From Cytophagales bacterium (GTDB lineage: Bacteria; Bacteroidota; Bacteroidia; Cytophagales; Cyclobacteriaceae), in assembly GCA_022360015.1 (NCBI GenBank), contig JAKSDQ010000071.1:277593-341592 (forward strand): a DNA stretch of 64,000 bases. The letters are read 5' to 3'. The notes under the pieces are model-generated. The model was not told the DNA's origin and did no database searches. It was given only the letters and a program-made list of their open reading frames with translations. Of the stretch, positions 9,845-19,246 are shown piece after piece (position 1 is the first letter of the stretch; each line of letters begins with the position of its first letter). A program made the position numbers and the translations under genes.

Positions 9845-10873
9845 TCAATTAAAGGTGATCTGCACTTCTTTTTTATTAATAGTATAATTCAAACCTTCAG
9901 TGTACCGGGCACTTTCCAGTACCACTTCCAGGCTTTGCTTTTCAAATCTGCCTTTGAACCTCCATTGCTTTTTTGGAGGAGAATTCACGGTTACATGCAC
10001 ACCATACCACCTTTCGATCTCAGCCACAAATTTTTCAAAACTTACCTGGCCGAATACCAGGATGCCATCTTTCCACACATAATCGTTATCATGATCAATC
10101 TCAGAGATATTCACTTCACCGCCGGTAACATCGAGCGATATTTTCTCTCCCGGATTTATCAACTTGCTGTCAAAAGACCTTTGATTTTTCATATCGACGC
10201 TGACTTTGCCCTCCAGCAGCACAACACTCACCTTTTCCTCACCGGCAAACGCCCTGACATTAAAAGAGGTACCCAGCGCAGTGATGTCGATTCCTTTTGA
10301 ATTCACTGTAAAAGGATTGGCGGGGTCTTCGGCTACTTCAAAAAAAGCTTCTCCAGCCAACGATACATCGCTTCTTTTAAATGGTTGGGAAAAAGTCAGA
10401 CGGCTCCCGGAATTCAGATAAACTTTTGTCCCATCAGGCAGCGTGAAGTTTGACTTTACGCCTTTTTCGTTTGACTTAACAACAGTTTGATAAGATGGAA
10501 GCACATCTTTCCGGTAGCCGTTTTTAATCAGAAAAAATGAAAAAACTATGATTAAAGCCATCGTGGCGGTTAAAGTGAAAATTACGCTTTTACGGCCGCT
10601 CTTTCTCCTGCTCACCGGATGCCTGAAAGAATAGCTGTTGTTTAAAACATGCTCCAGAATTCTGTTGTAGGATTTTAAATTATATCCGGGCTCATCATAG
10701 TGGGCGCTCTCGATGATGATTCTTGCCTTATTTATCAATGGTTGTTTTTCAGGATTTTTCGTTAGCCACTTTTCCCAAAAAATCTCACTCTCCCAGGTAG
10801 TTTTTTTTACCCATTTTATGAACCACTCATCTGTCAAAAAATCTTCAAGCTCATATTGCGTGTATTTATTCAT
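9845..10873 (-). CDS. FecR-family anti-sigma factor
   Basis: Inner-membrane anti-sigma regulator that holds the ECF sigma factor until the STN domain of SusC signals. The ATG at 10873 is preferred over 10909 because AAAGGCGG sits at a suitable distance before it. Layout: a cytoplasmic N-terminus, one membrane segment (VIFTLTATMALIIVFSFFLI), a FecR domain in the periplasm (LPDGTKVYLNSGSRLTF, then EAFFEVAEDP) and a C-terminal DUF4974-like STN-binding part. About 342 residues. It lies between the sigma gene and susC, the standard order. Confidence 0.94.
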   Translation of the reverse strand: MNKYTQYELEDFLTDEWFIKWVKKTTWESEIFWEKWLTKNPEKQPLINKARIIIESAHYDEPGYNLKSYNRILEHVLNNSYSFRHPVSRRKSGRKSVIFTLTATMALIIVFSFFLIKNGYRKDVLPSYQTVVKSNEKGVKSNFTLPDGTKVYLNSGSRLTFSQPFKRSDVSLAGEAFFEVAEDPANPFTVNSKGIDITALGTSFNVRAFAGEEKVSVVLLEGKVSVDMKNQRSFDSKLINPGEKISLDVTGGEVNISEIDHDNDYVWKDGILVFGQVSFEKFVAEIERWYGVHVTVNSPPKKQWRFKGRFEKQSLEVVLESARYTEGLNYTINKKEVQITFN

Positions 10874-11015
10874 TTGTATACCGCCTTTGAAGGTAAGTAT
10901 TGATAACACTCAAAATGACACCAAAAAAAATATTTTTTTTATGAATGCTTACTTTAAAGAAAGTATCCTGAAGTTTGGTTATCCTAAAAAACTTTGTCGA
11001 CAGGCCGACAAGGTT

Positions 11016-11636
11016 TCAGTTAAATTTTAATTTTAGCTTTGAAAGCGAACGATAAAGGAGGTTTCTGACAGATTTCACATTGTCAAAATTCATGACCTCT
11101 TTTATCTCCTCATAACTCATTTTCTGATAATACAGGTAGTAAATGATTTCCCGCTCCCGGCGGGTCAGCGAAGCGATAAAATTCCTGAGCTGCCTGGCGA
11201 TTTGTCCGTTTCCTTCCTCATCGATAATTTTATCTTCAATTGACTTGGAAACGTTAAAGCCGGGATCCCAAAATTTGTCTGCCACCGCCATCTGTTTTTG
11301 GTCGCGTTTGCAATATGCCAAAATTTTATTCTTCAAAGCCTTGAATAAGAATGCTTTAATCGAAACCTTAAGATTCGGCAGGGGCGTATGCCTGCTCCTC
11401 AGATCGACGAATACATCCTGGATGGCATCCTCTATAATTCCTATATGTGAGGTGATCCGGAATCCAAATCCCAGAAGCTCATTAAAATAATTAGCATATA
11501 TATAAATAAAAGCTGCTTCATCACCTTTTTTGAAATGTTTCCAGATAATACTGTCGGGCTGACCGGCAAAAGCAAACCTTTTTTCATTGCCTGGTACCGA
11601 AGCATATCTTTGTGCTATTTTGGATAGTTTTTCCAT
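11016..11636 (-). CDS. ECF RNA polymerase sigma factor (Bacteroidota FecI/sigma-70 type)
   Basis: Cytoplasmic sigma factor that would direct RNA polymerase to the susCD promoter. 206 residues with sigma region 2 (around DEAAFIYIYANYFNELLGFG and EDAIQDVFVDLR) and region 4 helix-turn-helix (SLTRREREIIYYLYYQKMSYEEI). It starts about 30 bases after the upstream sulfatase, so the sulfatase, sigma factor and fecR may share a transcript. Inferred partner: the FecR protein encoded next. Confidence 0.94.
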   Translation of the reverse strand: MEKLSKIAQRYASVPGNEKRFAFAGQPDSIIWKHFKKGDEAAFIYIYANYFNELLGFGFRITSHIGIIEDAIQDVFVDLRSRHTPLPNLKVSIKAFLFKALKNKILAYCKRDQKQMAVADKFWDPGFNVSKSIEDKIIDEEGNGQIARQLRNFIASLTRREREIIYYLYYQKMSYEEIKEVMNFDNVKSVRNLLYRSLSKLKLKFN

Positions 11637-11665
11637 CGATTAAACACGAGAAGGGTCTGGCAGCA

Positions 11666-13267
11666 TCATGGTTTCTTTAATGGAACCTCCCTGACATCAT
11701 TTTCCTTTGCCCACCGGAAGTAGGCATTTTTCAACGCTTCGGAAAGTTCGGGTTTTTCATTGATTAAATTGTTCAGTTCAGCGGGGTCATCAACAAGGTT
11801 ATATAATTCCCAATCCTTACCGGATTCGGCCACCAGTTTCCAGTCACCCTTTCTTATGGCCCTGTGTCCCAGGTGCTCCCAATAGATGTATTTATTCTCC
11901 TGCCTTTCAGCACTATTTAACAAAGGTATAAGGCTTTTACCCACCGTAGGTTTTATATCATGCCCATTATAATTTTCAGGATACAAAGCCCCTGCTGCCT
12001 CAACCAGGGTCGACATAACGTCTGCCACATGGCCGGTTGACCTTTGAAATGTTCCGGGATCTTGAATTTTTCCGGGCCAGTGTACAATAAAAGGGGTAGC
12101 TATACCGCCCTCGTGTGTGTAACGTTTGTAAAGCCTGAACGGAACATTGCTCAGATTGGCCCATGCCTGGCCCTGGCTGATCGACCAACCGCTTTTTTCT
12201 TTCCATTCGGCGTAATTCTCTATTTTGTATTTACTCCAATTCATGCCGAACTGGCCGGATTCTGCGGAACATCCATTGTCAGATAAAAAGATGATTAAAG
12301 TATTATCATACGCCCCGGTCTGTTTCAAATGGTTTACCAACCGGCCGATGTTCTGATCCAACCTGTCAATCTGGGCTGCATATATGGCCCTTCTGAAATC
12401 CAATTCCAGCCGGTCTTCCATGCTTAAAGTATCCCATTTGGCATTTTCGGAGGGTGATAGCACCGAATTGTCGGGGATGACCCCTATTTTTTTCATGTTT
12501 TCAAATTTTTCCTTCCTTAGCTTGTCCCATCCTTCCATGTATTGCCCCCTGTATTTTTCGATGTCTTCATCGTGTGCTTCAAGTGGGAAGTGCGGGGCAT
12601 TATAGGCCATGTATAAAAAAAATGGTCGATCGTCCTTTTCTCTTTCTTCCTCAAGGAATTTGATGGCATAATCGGTAAATACATCGGTGGTGTACCAGTC
12701 CTGTTCGGGGAAAATATGATTGACCGGATCATTTGTGGCAGGGATCAACAGTTTACCGTCCTGATACACCTCACAATTTTTAAGTACTTTCCAATAACTA
12801 TCCACATGAATGTGGATGCCGTAGAATCTATCAAATCCCCTGTCAGTGGGCCATTGACCTTCCTTGTGGCCCACATGCCATTTGCCTGACATGATTGTCT
12901 TGTACCCGGAGCTTTGCAATACCTCAGCCAGGGTCACGCTTTCCTTATTCAAAAAACCCTGATAGGCTCCGCCGTAATTTCGGTAAACCATGCTACCAAC
13001 GCCGGCCTGGTGTGGGTAGCGTCCGGTCAGCAAACTCGCTCTTGTAGGGCAGCACCTGGCAGCATTGTAAAAATTAGTAAACCTGACACCGCCGTAGGCC
13101 AGTTGATCGATGTTTGGCGTGTTAATCTCCCCGCCGTAACTGCCAAGATCGGAGAAACCCATGTCATCTGCCAGGATGAGGACGATGTTTGGCTTTTCGG
13201 TTTCTTTTTTCTGGTTAGTGCAGCAAAAAAGGAAGACACAAAAAACAAAAAAGTATAATTTTTTCAT
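11666..13267 (-). CDS. Formylglycine-dependent arylsulfatase, probable lipoprotein
   Basis: Type I sulfatase of 533 residues. The N-terminus MKKLYFFVFCVFLFCCTNQK is a lipoprotein-like signal. It has LADDMGFSDLGSYGGE, then CCPTR with the formylglycine Cys at about residue 72, a central FLSDNGCSAESG and a C-terminal WKLVAESG/WELYNL segment typical of arylsulfatase A-like enzymes. Strongly similar in design to the truncated sulfatase at 1-1430. It lies between the GH127 genes and the sigma factor, so this locus carries at least four sulfatases and should handle a glycan sulfated at several positions. Confidence 0.93.
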   Translation of the reverse strand: MKKLYFFVFCVFLFCCTNQKKETEKPNIVLILADDMGFSDLGSYGGEINTPNIDQLAYGGVRFTNFYNAARCCPTRASLLTGRYPHQAGVGSMVYRNYGGAYQGFLNKESVTLAEVLQSSGYKTIMSGKWHVGHKEGQWPTDRGFDRFYGIHIHVDSYWKVLKNCEVYQDGKLLIPATNDPVNHIFPEQDWYTTDVFTDYAIKFLEEEREKDDRPFFLYMAYNAPHFPLEAHDEDIEKYRGQYMEGWDKLRKEKFENMKKIGVIPDNSVLSPSENAKWDTLSMEDRLELDFRRAIYAAQIDRLDQNIGRLVNHLKQTGAYDNTLIIFLSDNGCSAESGQFGMNWSKYKIENYAEWKEKSGWSISQGQAWANLSNVPFRLYKRYTHEGGIATPFIVHWPGKIQDPGTFQRSTGHVADVMSTLVEAAGALYPENYNGHDIKPTVGKSLIPLLNSAERQENKYIYWEHLGHRAIRKGDWKLVAESGKDWELYNLVDDPAELNNLINEKPELSEALKNAYFRWAKENDVREVPLKKP

Positions 13268-13341
13268 AGTTCTTAGTTATTCAGTTCTTTTTCCTTTGGG
13301 TCAGGGATCTTGAAATCCGCGTTTATATCCTGCTGTCAGGG

Positions 13342-15390
13342 TTATTTTTTATGAATATCTACTACCGGAAATTGGGAAATCCTCAATGTGGTACAACCAT
13401 AGGGGATTAACGCTATTTTTTCCTCCTCTGTCCCCAATTCCCGGTGGGGCCAGGGCGACACAGGAAGTTTGCCCGTATTTCCATTGTACTCCTTCCAGTG
13501 AGGTATTTGTTTGCCAGTGGTGATAATCCTGAGTGGCGCATTTTCGGGATTCCAGGGCATGGCTGCTATCTGCCCACTGGTTTTTACCACCTCAAAGTCT
13601 TTATTATCCAGGATTTTCTTAGGAATACCGTAGTTCCAGGCACTTTTTGGCCAGACTTCAAAAAAGGAATCAGGCCAATTATCTTTGCTCACTTCTTTCC
13701 ATTCTTCCTCGATTTTCAAAGCATAAAGCAATGGCCCCCTTTGAACAGATGCCGATTTCTCATACCACCTGTCAATCGCTATTTCCATGGGAAGCTCCAG
13801 GACAACCTTATCATTTTGTTTCCATGCCCTTTCTATTTTGACGATGTGTGCTCCTTGTTCTACGGCGTGCTCCTGGCCGTTCACTGTAACGCGAGGCCGG
13901 GCACACCATCCCGGTATCCTTAGATGAAATGCAAAAGTAGTTTCCTTTTCCGGATTAATAATGAATTCAATTTGTTCCTCAAAAGGGTATTGTGTTTTTT
14001 CCTCAATATGCACATTTACGCCATCGGCTACTTTTACATCGACCGAAGAGGGGGCATAAACCAGGGCTGCCACGCCATTATCGCCGGTGGCATAGAACAG
14101 GTTTTGGGTAAATTTGGGCCAGCCCTGATGCATGTTGGCAACACAGCAGGGATACCCGGTGGTAACACCAAACAGGGTGGTGCTTCCTCCATATTCACAA
14201 TCGAAGTTGCGGTATTCGTGCGACACTTTAATTTGGTTGGGCTGCTGAAAGTATTGCCTTTTGGTGAAATCGTCGTTGTGCTGGGTAGGCAGTACGTTAA
14301 ACGCTATCTGTTCTAAATAATCGGCATAGTAAGTATTGCCGGTAATGGGCAGCATGCTTTCAAAGGAGTACATGATCTCGACCGCCGAACACAGTTCGGA
14401 TCCTTGTGTAGGATCATTCCCATGCAGTGCCTCATCCCCTCCATACATACCATTGGCAAACCCGTGTACTGCCTTTAATTTTTCCAGGCCAAGCAGTGGC
14501 GCCCTAAGATGGGTGGAGTCTTTACTTTGCTGATAGTAGATGACAGGCGCTTTCAGGCCCTGGGCGACATTGACGCAGTGAAGCGATACATAAGGATTGG
14601 TCCTTGTTAAAGCATCCCCTGAAAACACGGAGGTCCAATCATGGGTTTGCTTATGAATCAGGGTGGCGAGGTTTAGCAGGTAATCCTCCCCGGTAATGTT
14701 ATACAGCCAATAGACGATTTGTAAATTGTCGGCACCGCGGCGCCCTGCCCAATAAGTCCACTTATCCAGCGGATTGTCAGGAAGCTGGGCCAGTTGATAT
14801 TTAAAGTATTCAGACATCAGCTTGATCACCCTGACATCCCCTGTAGCGGAATAGTATTGCTGAAACACCTTCAGCATTACCATTTTAGGCCACCAATCTT
14901 CACTCATTTTCTGTTGGGTTCCCTTAATCAACGGCGTTTGCGGATCGTAAGGACGAGGGCCGAAATATCCGTCGTCCCTTTGATTCTTAATACTCCATTC
15001 GACCCATTTATGGGCTTTCTGCAGTAATTTTCGATCATCAAGTAAATAGGCCAGAGGTACCAGGCCATCGATCCAGTAAGGCCCCCTTTCCCAGCTATCG
15101 CCAGTGCCGCCCAGCCAGCCGTTGTTTTCACCGGCCACGATAGCGTATACCTTATCCAGATTACCGGTCAGCCCGTCGCGTTGCGTTTCCAACATTGTTT
15201 TCAACCAGCCTTGGGGTTTTATCGCCCCTAACGGCAGCGCTGTGTAAGGCTGTGCCATCAAGGGAGCGGCGTTGGTGATATAATGATTGTTTCTCTGATG
15301 TTCAGCGCCCGGATAGTCATCAGGGCCCGGATTGCCATCAGTACATGACGACAATAAAACAAATGACGTGAATATTTTCAAAAATCGCAT
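13342..15390 (-). CDS. GH127-clan glycoside hydrolase (DUF1680-like), lipoprotein
   Basis: Predicted exo-glycosidase of the beta-L-arabinofuranosidase superfamily, (alpha/alpha)6 barrel plus beta-sandwiches, 682 residues from the chosen start. The ATG at 15390 is preferred because MRFLKIFTSFVLLSSC is a lipoprotein signal; it lies 10 bases after the upstream gene. The catalytic and zinc residues can be matched to the GH127 pattern: Glu about 320 (GGDE), Glu about 332 and Cys about 334 (SELC), and adjacent Cys about 415/416 (GYPCC). Sequence outside these sites differs clearly from the next gene, so it is a separate subfamily. Substrate may be beta-L-Araf or, as shown for GH127 members in carrageenan loci, 3,6-anhydro-galactose. 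Confidence 0.85.
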   Translation of the reverse strand: MRFLKIFTSFVLLSSCTDGNPGPDDYPGAEHQRNNHYITNAAPLMAQPYTALPLGAIKPQGWLKTMLETQRDGLTGNLDKVYAIVAGENNGWLGGTGDSWERGPYWIDGLVPLAYLLDDRKLLQKAHKWVEWSIKNQRDDGYFGPRPYDPQTPLIKGTQQKMSEDWWPKMVMLKVFQQYYSATGDVRVIKLMSEYFKYQLAQLPDNPLDKWTYWAGRRGADNLQIVYWLYNITGEDYLLNLATLIHKQTHDWTSVFSGDALTRTNPYVSLHCVNVAQGLKAPVIYYQQSKDSTHLRAPLLGLEKLKAVHGFANGMYGGDEALHGNDPTQGSELCSAVEIMYSFESMLPITGNTYYADYLEQIAFNVLPTQHNDDFTKRQYFQQPNQIKVSHEYRNFDCEYGGSTTLFGVTTGYPCCVANMHQGWPKFTQNLFYATGDNGVAALVYAPSSVDVKVADGVNVHIEEKTQYPFEEQIEFIINPEKETTFAFHLRIPGWCARPRVTVNGQEHAVEQGAHIVKIERAWKQNDKVVLELPMEIAIDRWYEKSASVQRGPLLYALKIEEEWKEVSKDNWPDSFFEVWPKSAWNYGIPKKILDNKDFEVVKTSGQIAAMPWNPENAPLRIITTGKQIPHWKEYNGNTGKLPVSPWPHRELGTEEEKIALIPYGCTTLRISQFPVVDIHKK

Positions 15391-15400
15391 TTTACTTTCT

Positions 15401-17800
15401 TTATTGAATCTCCCATTCATATAATCCGGCAGGCTTTTCTCCTATTTTAAGTTCTAACTTCATGGCATCGGTAGTAATTTTCTTAAACGTGGCCTGGCTT
15501 GGCTCGCCGGTTTCATTGACCGGATACCTGGCGCCTTTAACAGGTTTCCATTTCGCTCCATCCTTGTAATAAAGCTTCCAGGAAAGGGGGTAAATGATAC
15601 CGCCATCAGGGCTTTCGAACCAATAGACTGTGCTGGCAGAAATCTCTTCGGGCTTTTCAAAAGTATAGGTGATAGTACCAGTCGCACGCGTTACCGGCCA
15701 CCAATTGAAATTGCTAATTTCCGCATGTTCGTCTTTGCGAGGTTTGTACAGATCATTAACAGCACTCAGGTTACCTGCCCTTTTCTTTTTGGAGGTCTCT
15801 ACTTTGCTCTTTGATGCTATTGTAGGTAATTTTTCCGCAACTGCATAGGCCGGATCAGCAGGAATCCAAACCAGCATTTCACTAACGCCCCTGTTGGCCC
15901 AGGCGTAATAGGGAATGGCTTTGAATGGCACTCTTTCTTTTTCAACACCACCGTTTTTGACCTCCATGAGAATATCTGTATAACCATTAATTGTCATGAC
16001 ACCTTCCAGCAGATCCTTTTCATAAGTAAACTCAAATTTTTGATCCGGGTCCAGCAACAGGTTATTGGCATGGCCATCTTTGATGTCAAAACCCTCTGCA
16101 CAGTAGACTACCGGGCCTGCCTGCAATGCCACCCGGCCCGTGTTTTCGGTTATTTGCGGATGTGATCTTATCATCCTCACCTCGTAGGGAAAGTCGACTG
16201 CCACCACATCCCCGGGCGACCATTCCCTGCGCAGCGTTGCATAACCCTTTTCTACGGTATAATCCACATTTTCTCCGTTGACTTTTATTTTTGTATTGTA
16301 TGCCGGCCCTTTGACAAATGAATAAAGATCAGATGGCACCGGTTTCTGTGCCGCCCAGCCGGGAATCCTGATTTTCAGGGCAAAATCGGTGGAGTTGCGG
16401 GGGTTTATCTGCAATTCAACCCTGCCTGACCAGGGCAATTGGCTCGTTTGCACCACCTCAACCTCCCGGTCTCCGACTTCCAGCGCCGTTTTGCTTGAAA
16501 TAAATAAATTGACATACAAATTATCCTGTGTTCCCGCGTAGATATATCCGGGTACCGATGGCAGGTACCGGGAAATATTTGACGGACAGCAGGAGGTGTT
16601 AAACCATTCGCTTCTTTTGGTTTTGCCCCTTGATTCCAGCCGGTTGGGGTAAAAGAACTGATTACCATCCAAGGATACGCCGGACAAAACGTTGTTATAA
16701 AGTGATCGCTCGAGCACGTCCATGTAGCTGGCATCACCATGGGTCAGGAACAAACGGTAATTCCAGAAAACATTAGCAATTCCTGCACATGTTTCGTTGT
16801 AAGCGGTAAGATTGGGCAATTCGTACTTTCCCCCAAAGCCCTCGTGACCTCCCGCCGCACCAATACCACCGATAATATATAATTTGGCATCCACGATATC
16901 ATGCCATAGCCTGTCCATCGCCGTGATGTATGACTGGTCTCCTGTCAAGGCGGCAACATCTGCCATGGCGGTATACATGTAAGCCGCCCTTACGGAATGA
17001 CCTACTGCTTCGTCCTGTTCGGTTACTTCCTTATGGGATTGATTGTACGTGGTTTTATGTTCATTTTTACCCCTTTTATCCAGGAAAAATTTTGCCAGAT
17101 CCAGGTATTTTTTTTGTCCGGTAACATGGTATAATTTCACCAGGCCTATCTCTATTTCCTGATGGCCCGGTACCACTTCCCTTTTTCCCCAGCCGAATTC
17201 CCGCTCAATAAGGTCGGCATTTTTAATCGCTATATCCAGAAAGTTACGCTTACCAGTCGCTTCATAATGGGCAACTGCAGCTTCATACATATGCCCTGCA
17301 TTGTATAGCTCGTGTGAGCCCTGCTCTATTTCAACCCATTTTGGCTTTTTGGAATCTCTGTGCTCATCAGATACGCCCAGAATAGTTTTTACGGTGAAAA
17401 GATACCCATCTTCTTCCTGGGCTTCGCCGATGTAGTATATCAAGGTATCCAGATAGGCCTCCAACTGCTTGTCAGGCGATTGAAGCAGGGAATAGGCAGC
17501 CCCTTCCATTACTTTATATACATCCGAATCATCATAGCCCCTGCGGGTGTTGTAGGTGCCTTCCTCCAGCCCTCCGGCTACTTTGAAGTTTTTGATTCTT
17601 CCGGTTTCTTCACTACGCTGGAAAGCAATCGGAATCGTGACCCTGCGATTGGTTTCTATGCGTTCTTTCCAAAAGGAGTCAGTGATTTCAACCTGTGTGA
17701 ATTTTACCGGGGAAATGGGGTAATCCGACCTGCTGCCTTGTCCGTAAACTGCCAGCGATCCAAGCAAACCGGATAACGTTAAAACTAATTTTTTGTTCAT
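15401..17800 (-). CDS. GH127-type beta-L-arabinofuranosidase-like enzyme
   Basis: Secreted glycosidase of about 799 residues. The start at 17800 gives a clean signal peptide (MNKKLVLTLSGLLGSLAVYG, Q following). All key residues of characterised GH127 are in place: general acid Glu about 320 (GGHEGFGG), zinc ligands Glu about 336 and Cys about 338 (YNETCA), and the Cys pair about 404/405 (TSCCPSN), one of which is the nucleophile. The C-terminal 110 residues resemble a discoidin-like module (ITYTFEKPEEISASTVYWF). In the best studied member the substrate is beta-L-arabinofuranose linked to hydroxyproline glycans. It follows the AraC gene by 48 bases, so it is probably the first structural gene under that regulator. 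Confidence 0.92.
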   Translation of the reverse strand: MNKKLVLTLSGLLGSLAVYGQGSRSDYPISPVKFTQVEITDSFWKERIETNRRVTIPIAFQRSEETGRIKNFKVAGGLEEGTYNTRRGYDDSDVYKVMEGAAYSLLQSPDKQLEAYLDTLIYYIGEAQEEDGYLFTVKTILGVSDEHRDSKKPKWVEIEQGSHELYNAGHMYEAAVAHYEATGKRNFLDIAIKNADLIEREFGWGKREVVPGHQEIEIGLVKLYHVTGQKKYLDLAKFFLDKRGKNEHKTTYNQSHKEVTEQDEAVGHSVRAAYMYTAMADVAALTGDQSYITAMDRLWHDIVDAKLYIIGGIGAAGGHEGFGGKYELPNLTAYNETCAGIANVFWNYRLFLTHGDASYMDVLERSLYNNVLSGVSLDGNQFFYPNRLESRGKTKRSEWFNTSCCPSNISRYLPSVPGYIYAGTQDNLYVNLFISSKTALEVGDREVEVVQTSQLPWSGRVELQINPRNSTDFALKIRIPGWAAQKPVPSDLYSFVKGPAYNTKIKVNGENVDYTVEKGYATLRREWSPGDVVAVDFPYEVRMIRSHPQITENTGRVALQAGPVVYCAEGFDIKDGHANNLLLDPDQKFEFTYEKDLLEGVMTINGYTDILMEVKNGGVEKERVPFKAIPYYAWANRGVSEMLVWIPADPAYAVAEKLPTIASKSKVETSKKKRAGNLSAVNDLYKPRKDEHAEISNFNWWPVTRATGTITYTFEKPEEISASTVYWFESPDGGIIYPLSWKLYYKDGAKWKPVKGARYPVNETGEPSQATFKKITTDAMKLELKIGEKPAGLYEWEIQ

Positions 17801-17848
17801 ATGACTTACAATAGTATAGATGATGATTATGGCCAGCCTCAAAATGCA

Positions 17849-18736
17849 TTAAGCGACCAGTTTTTTAAGATCTTTATGGGTAAAAGACCGGTATTCAGAA
17901 GGCGTGTAGCCTGTAAACCGCTTGAAATGACGATTAAAATTAGGTACACTATTAAACCCCACCCTGTAGCAGATGGCGCAAATTTCCAGCGTATCGCAAT
18001 CGCGCAAGAGCCTGCATGCATGGGCGACCCTCACTCCGATCAGAAATTCGAAATAGGTTTTCCTGGTGCTTTTTTTGAAAAACCTGCAAAAGGAATTCAC
18101 CGTCAGGTTAGCCACATTTGCCACATCTTCAAGGCTGATATCTTTGCTGAAATTTTCCAGGGTGTATTGGTAAACATTGGCCAGGCGGTCCCTTTCATAA
18201 GGATTTGTTTGTACCTCCACCATCTCAGTCAGCAAATGATGGTATTCTGTGGTGGTAATCGTGTGGAGAATTTTTAAAAATAAAATGATCCTGTCCAGTC
18301 CCTCACTTTTTAATAGATCCAGGATCATTTTTTTTAATCCTTTCCGGTGCTTCACCCCAATCTTCAATCCTCTCCTGATTTTAGTGTCATTCTGAAAAAT
18401 GTACCTTACTTCCGGCAGATTCCAAAATTGCTCCCGAAAGATTTCCCAGTCAAAATAAATAGATACAGCGTGTACCTGACCTGTATAGTCTTCGGAATAG
18501 TACTTTTCGCTGCACCTGAAAACATGGGGAATGTTGGAGCCGATAACAAAAATATCGCCTGGCTTAAAGTTTCCAACATAATCAGCGGCAATCAGTTGGC
18601 CCTCTCCCTTTAGGATCAACGATAATTGAATCTCTACGTGCATGTGCAGGCAATCATAAAAGTATTTTTGTTTGTCCTCCCGGACGTAGAAGGAGGTATT
18701 TGAATTTTTGTAGATTAAAAAAGGTAAGGCTTTCAT
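17849..18736 (-). CDS. AraC-family transcriptional regulator (cupin plus HTH)
   Basis: 295 residues: an N-terminal cupin-like sensing domain (HMHVEIQLSLILKGEGQL, PGDIFVIGSNIPHVF) and a C-terminal AraC double helix-turn-helix (about 195-285, ending YRVGFNSVPNFNRHFKRFTG). It precedes the GH127 gene in the same direction and probably regulates this locus. It is a clear paralog of the regulator at 48454-49350 in the hydroxyproline module (shared GDIFVIG.NIPHVFR and SAFCRFFK/SFCRFFKK patterns), implying related inducers. Confidence 0.93.
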   Translation of the reverse strand: MKALPFLIYKNSNTSFYVREDKQKYFYDCLHMHVEIQLSLILKGEGQLIAADYVGNFKPGDIFVIGSNIPHVFRCSEKYYSEDYTGQVHAVSIYFDWEIFREQFWNLPEVRYIFQNDTKIRRGLKIGVKHRKGLKKMILDLLKSEGLDRIILFLKILHTITTTEYHHLLTEMVEVQTNPYERDRLANVYQYTLENFSKDISLEDVANVANLTVNSFCRFFKKSTRKTYFEFLIGVRVAHACRLLRDCDTLEICAICYRVGFNSVPNFNRHFKRFTGYTPSEYRSFTHKDLKKLVA

Positions 18737-18800
18737 ATTTCAAGTTACAATTTCCTGATGGTGAACGATCGAAACCTAAACCAACTCCAAAACCTGCACC

Positions 18801-18824
18801 AGCCTCCCACGGCTGTTACACAAC
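18801..18824 (-). repeat. Dispersed short repeat, copy 1
   Basis: On the minus strand reads GTTGTGTAACAGCC then GTGGGAGGCT. It is related to copies at 18995-19019 and 22218-22242; the shared core is TTGT..AACA.CC..GGGA.GCT with scattered changes. All three copies lie in non-coding or decayed DNA. It may be a scar or seed of a genome-wide intergenic repeat family; function unknown. Confidence 0.4.
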
Positions 18825-18994
18825 CTATGCCTGTTCTGTGACCAGGATCCCAAGGTTTTGATTTTTTAACTCAATTCATGGCGAATGAAACGTCAAATAC
18901 TTCCAAATAGCGTACCAGGGCTTTACCAAAGCCGGGTCACGGCATCTGCTTTGACCTTCCTCACGGCACCGGCCCGTATGGACGATAACATGCT

Positions 18995-19019
18995 TTGTAC
19001 AACAGCCACGAGACGCTTA
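18995..19019 (+). repeat. Dispersed short repeat, copy 2
   Basis: Reads TTGTACAACAGCCACG then AGACGCTTA on the plus strand; about three quarters identical to the copy at 22218-22242 over 27 bases by eye. It lies in the decayed stretch upstream of the AraC gene. Confidence 0.4.
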
Positions 19020-19246
19020 TGTATATGCGTACATTTACGCTGCTGAGCTACACTCAATATTAATAGAGGATATAAATCCGATGGGTGTCCCATTAAGTGG
19101 CTACAAATTAATTGTATCTTACTGCTTTGTCGGTAAATCATCATTCCTATTTATGTTTCAAATAAAATCTCCTGATATCAGGCAATCTTCAACGTCGTTT
19201 ACGCCTGATCAGGATTAAAATTCAGCATATCCCGAAACGTGCCGGT

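Larger units (their letters stand above)
18737..19246. other. Non-coding or decayed stretch upstream of araC-like gene
   Basis: About 500 bases without a convincing gene. It must contain the promoter of the AraC regulator near its left end, but I see no clear match to the Bacteroidota promoter pattern. It holds two copies of a short dispersed repeat (separate entries). A 73-codon minus-strand frame at 18923-19144 matches no family I recognise and is probably chance. Confidence 0.5.

Noticed and set aside
18923..19144. 73-codon minus-strand frame upstream of the AraC gene
   Set aside because: No recognisable family and unremarkable composition; it overlaps a dispersed repeat, so it is probably chance.
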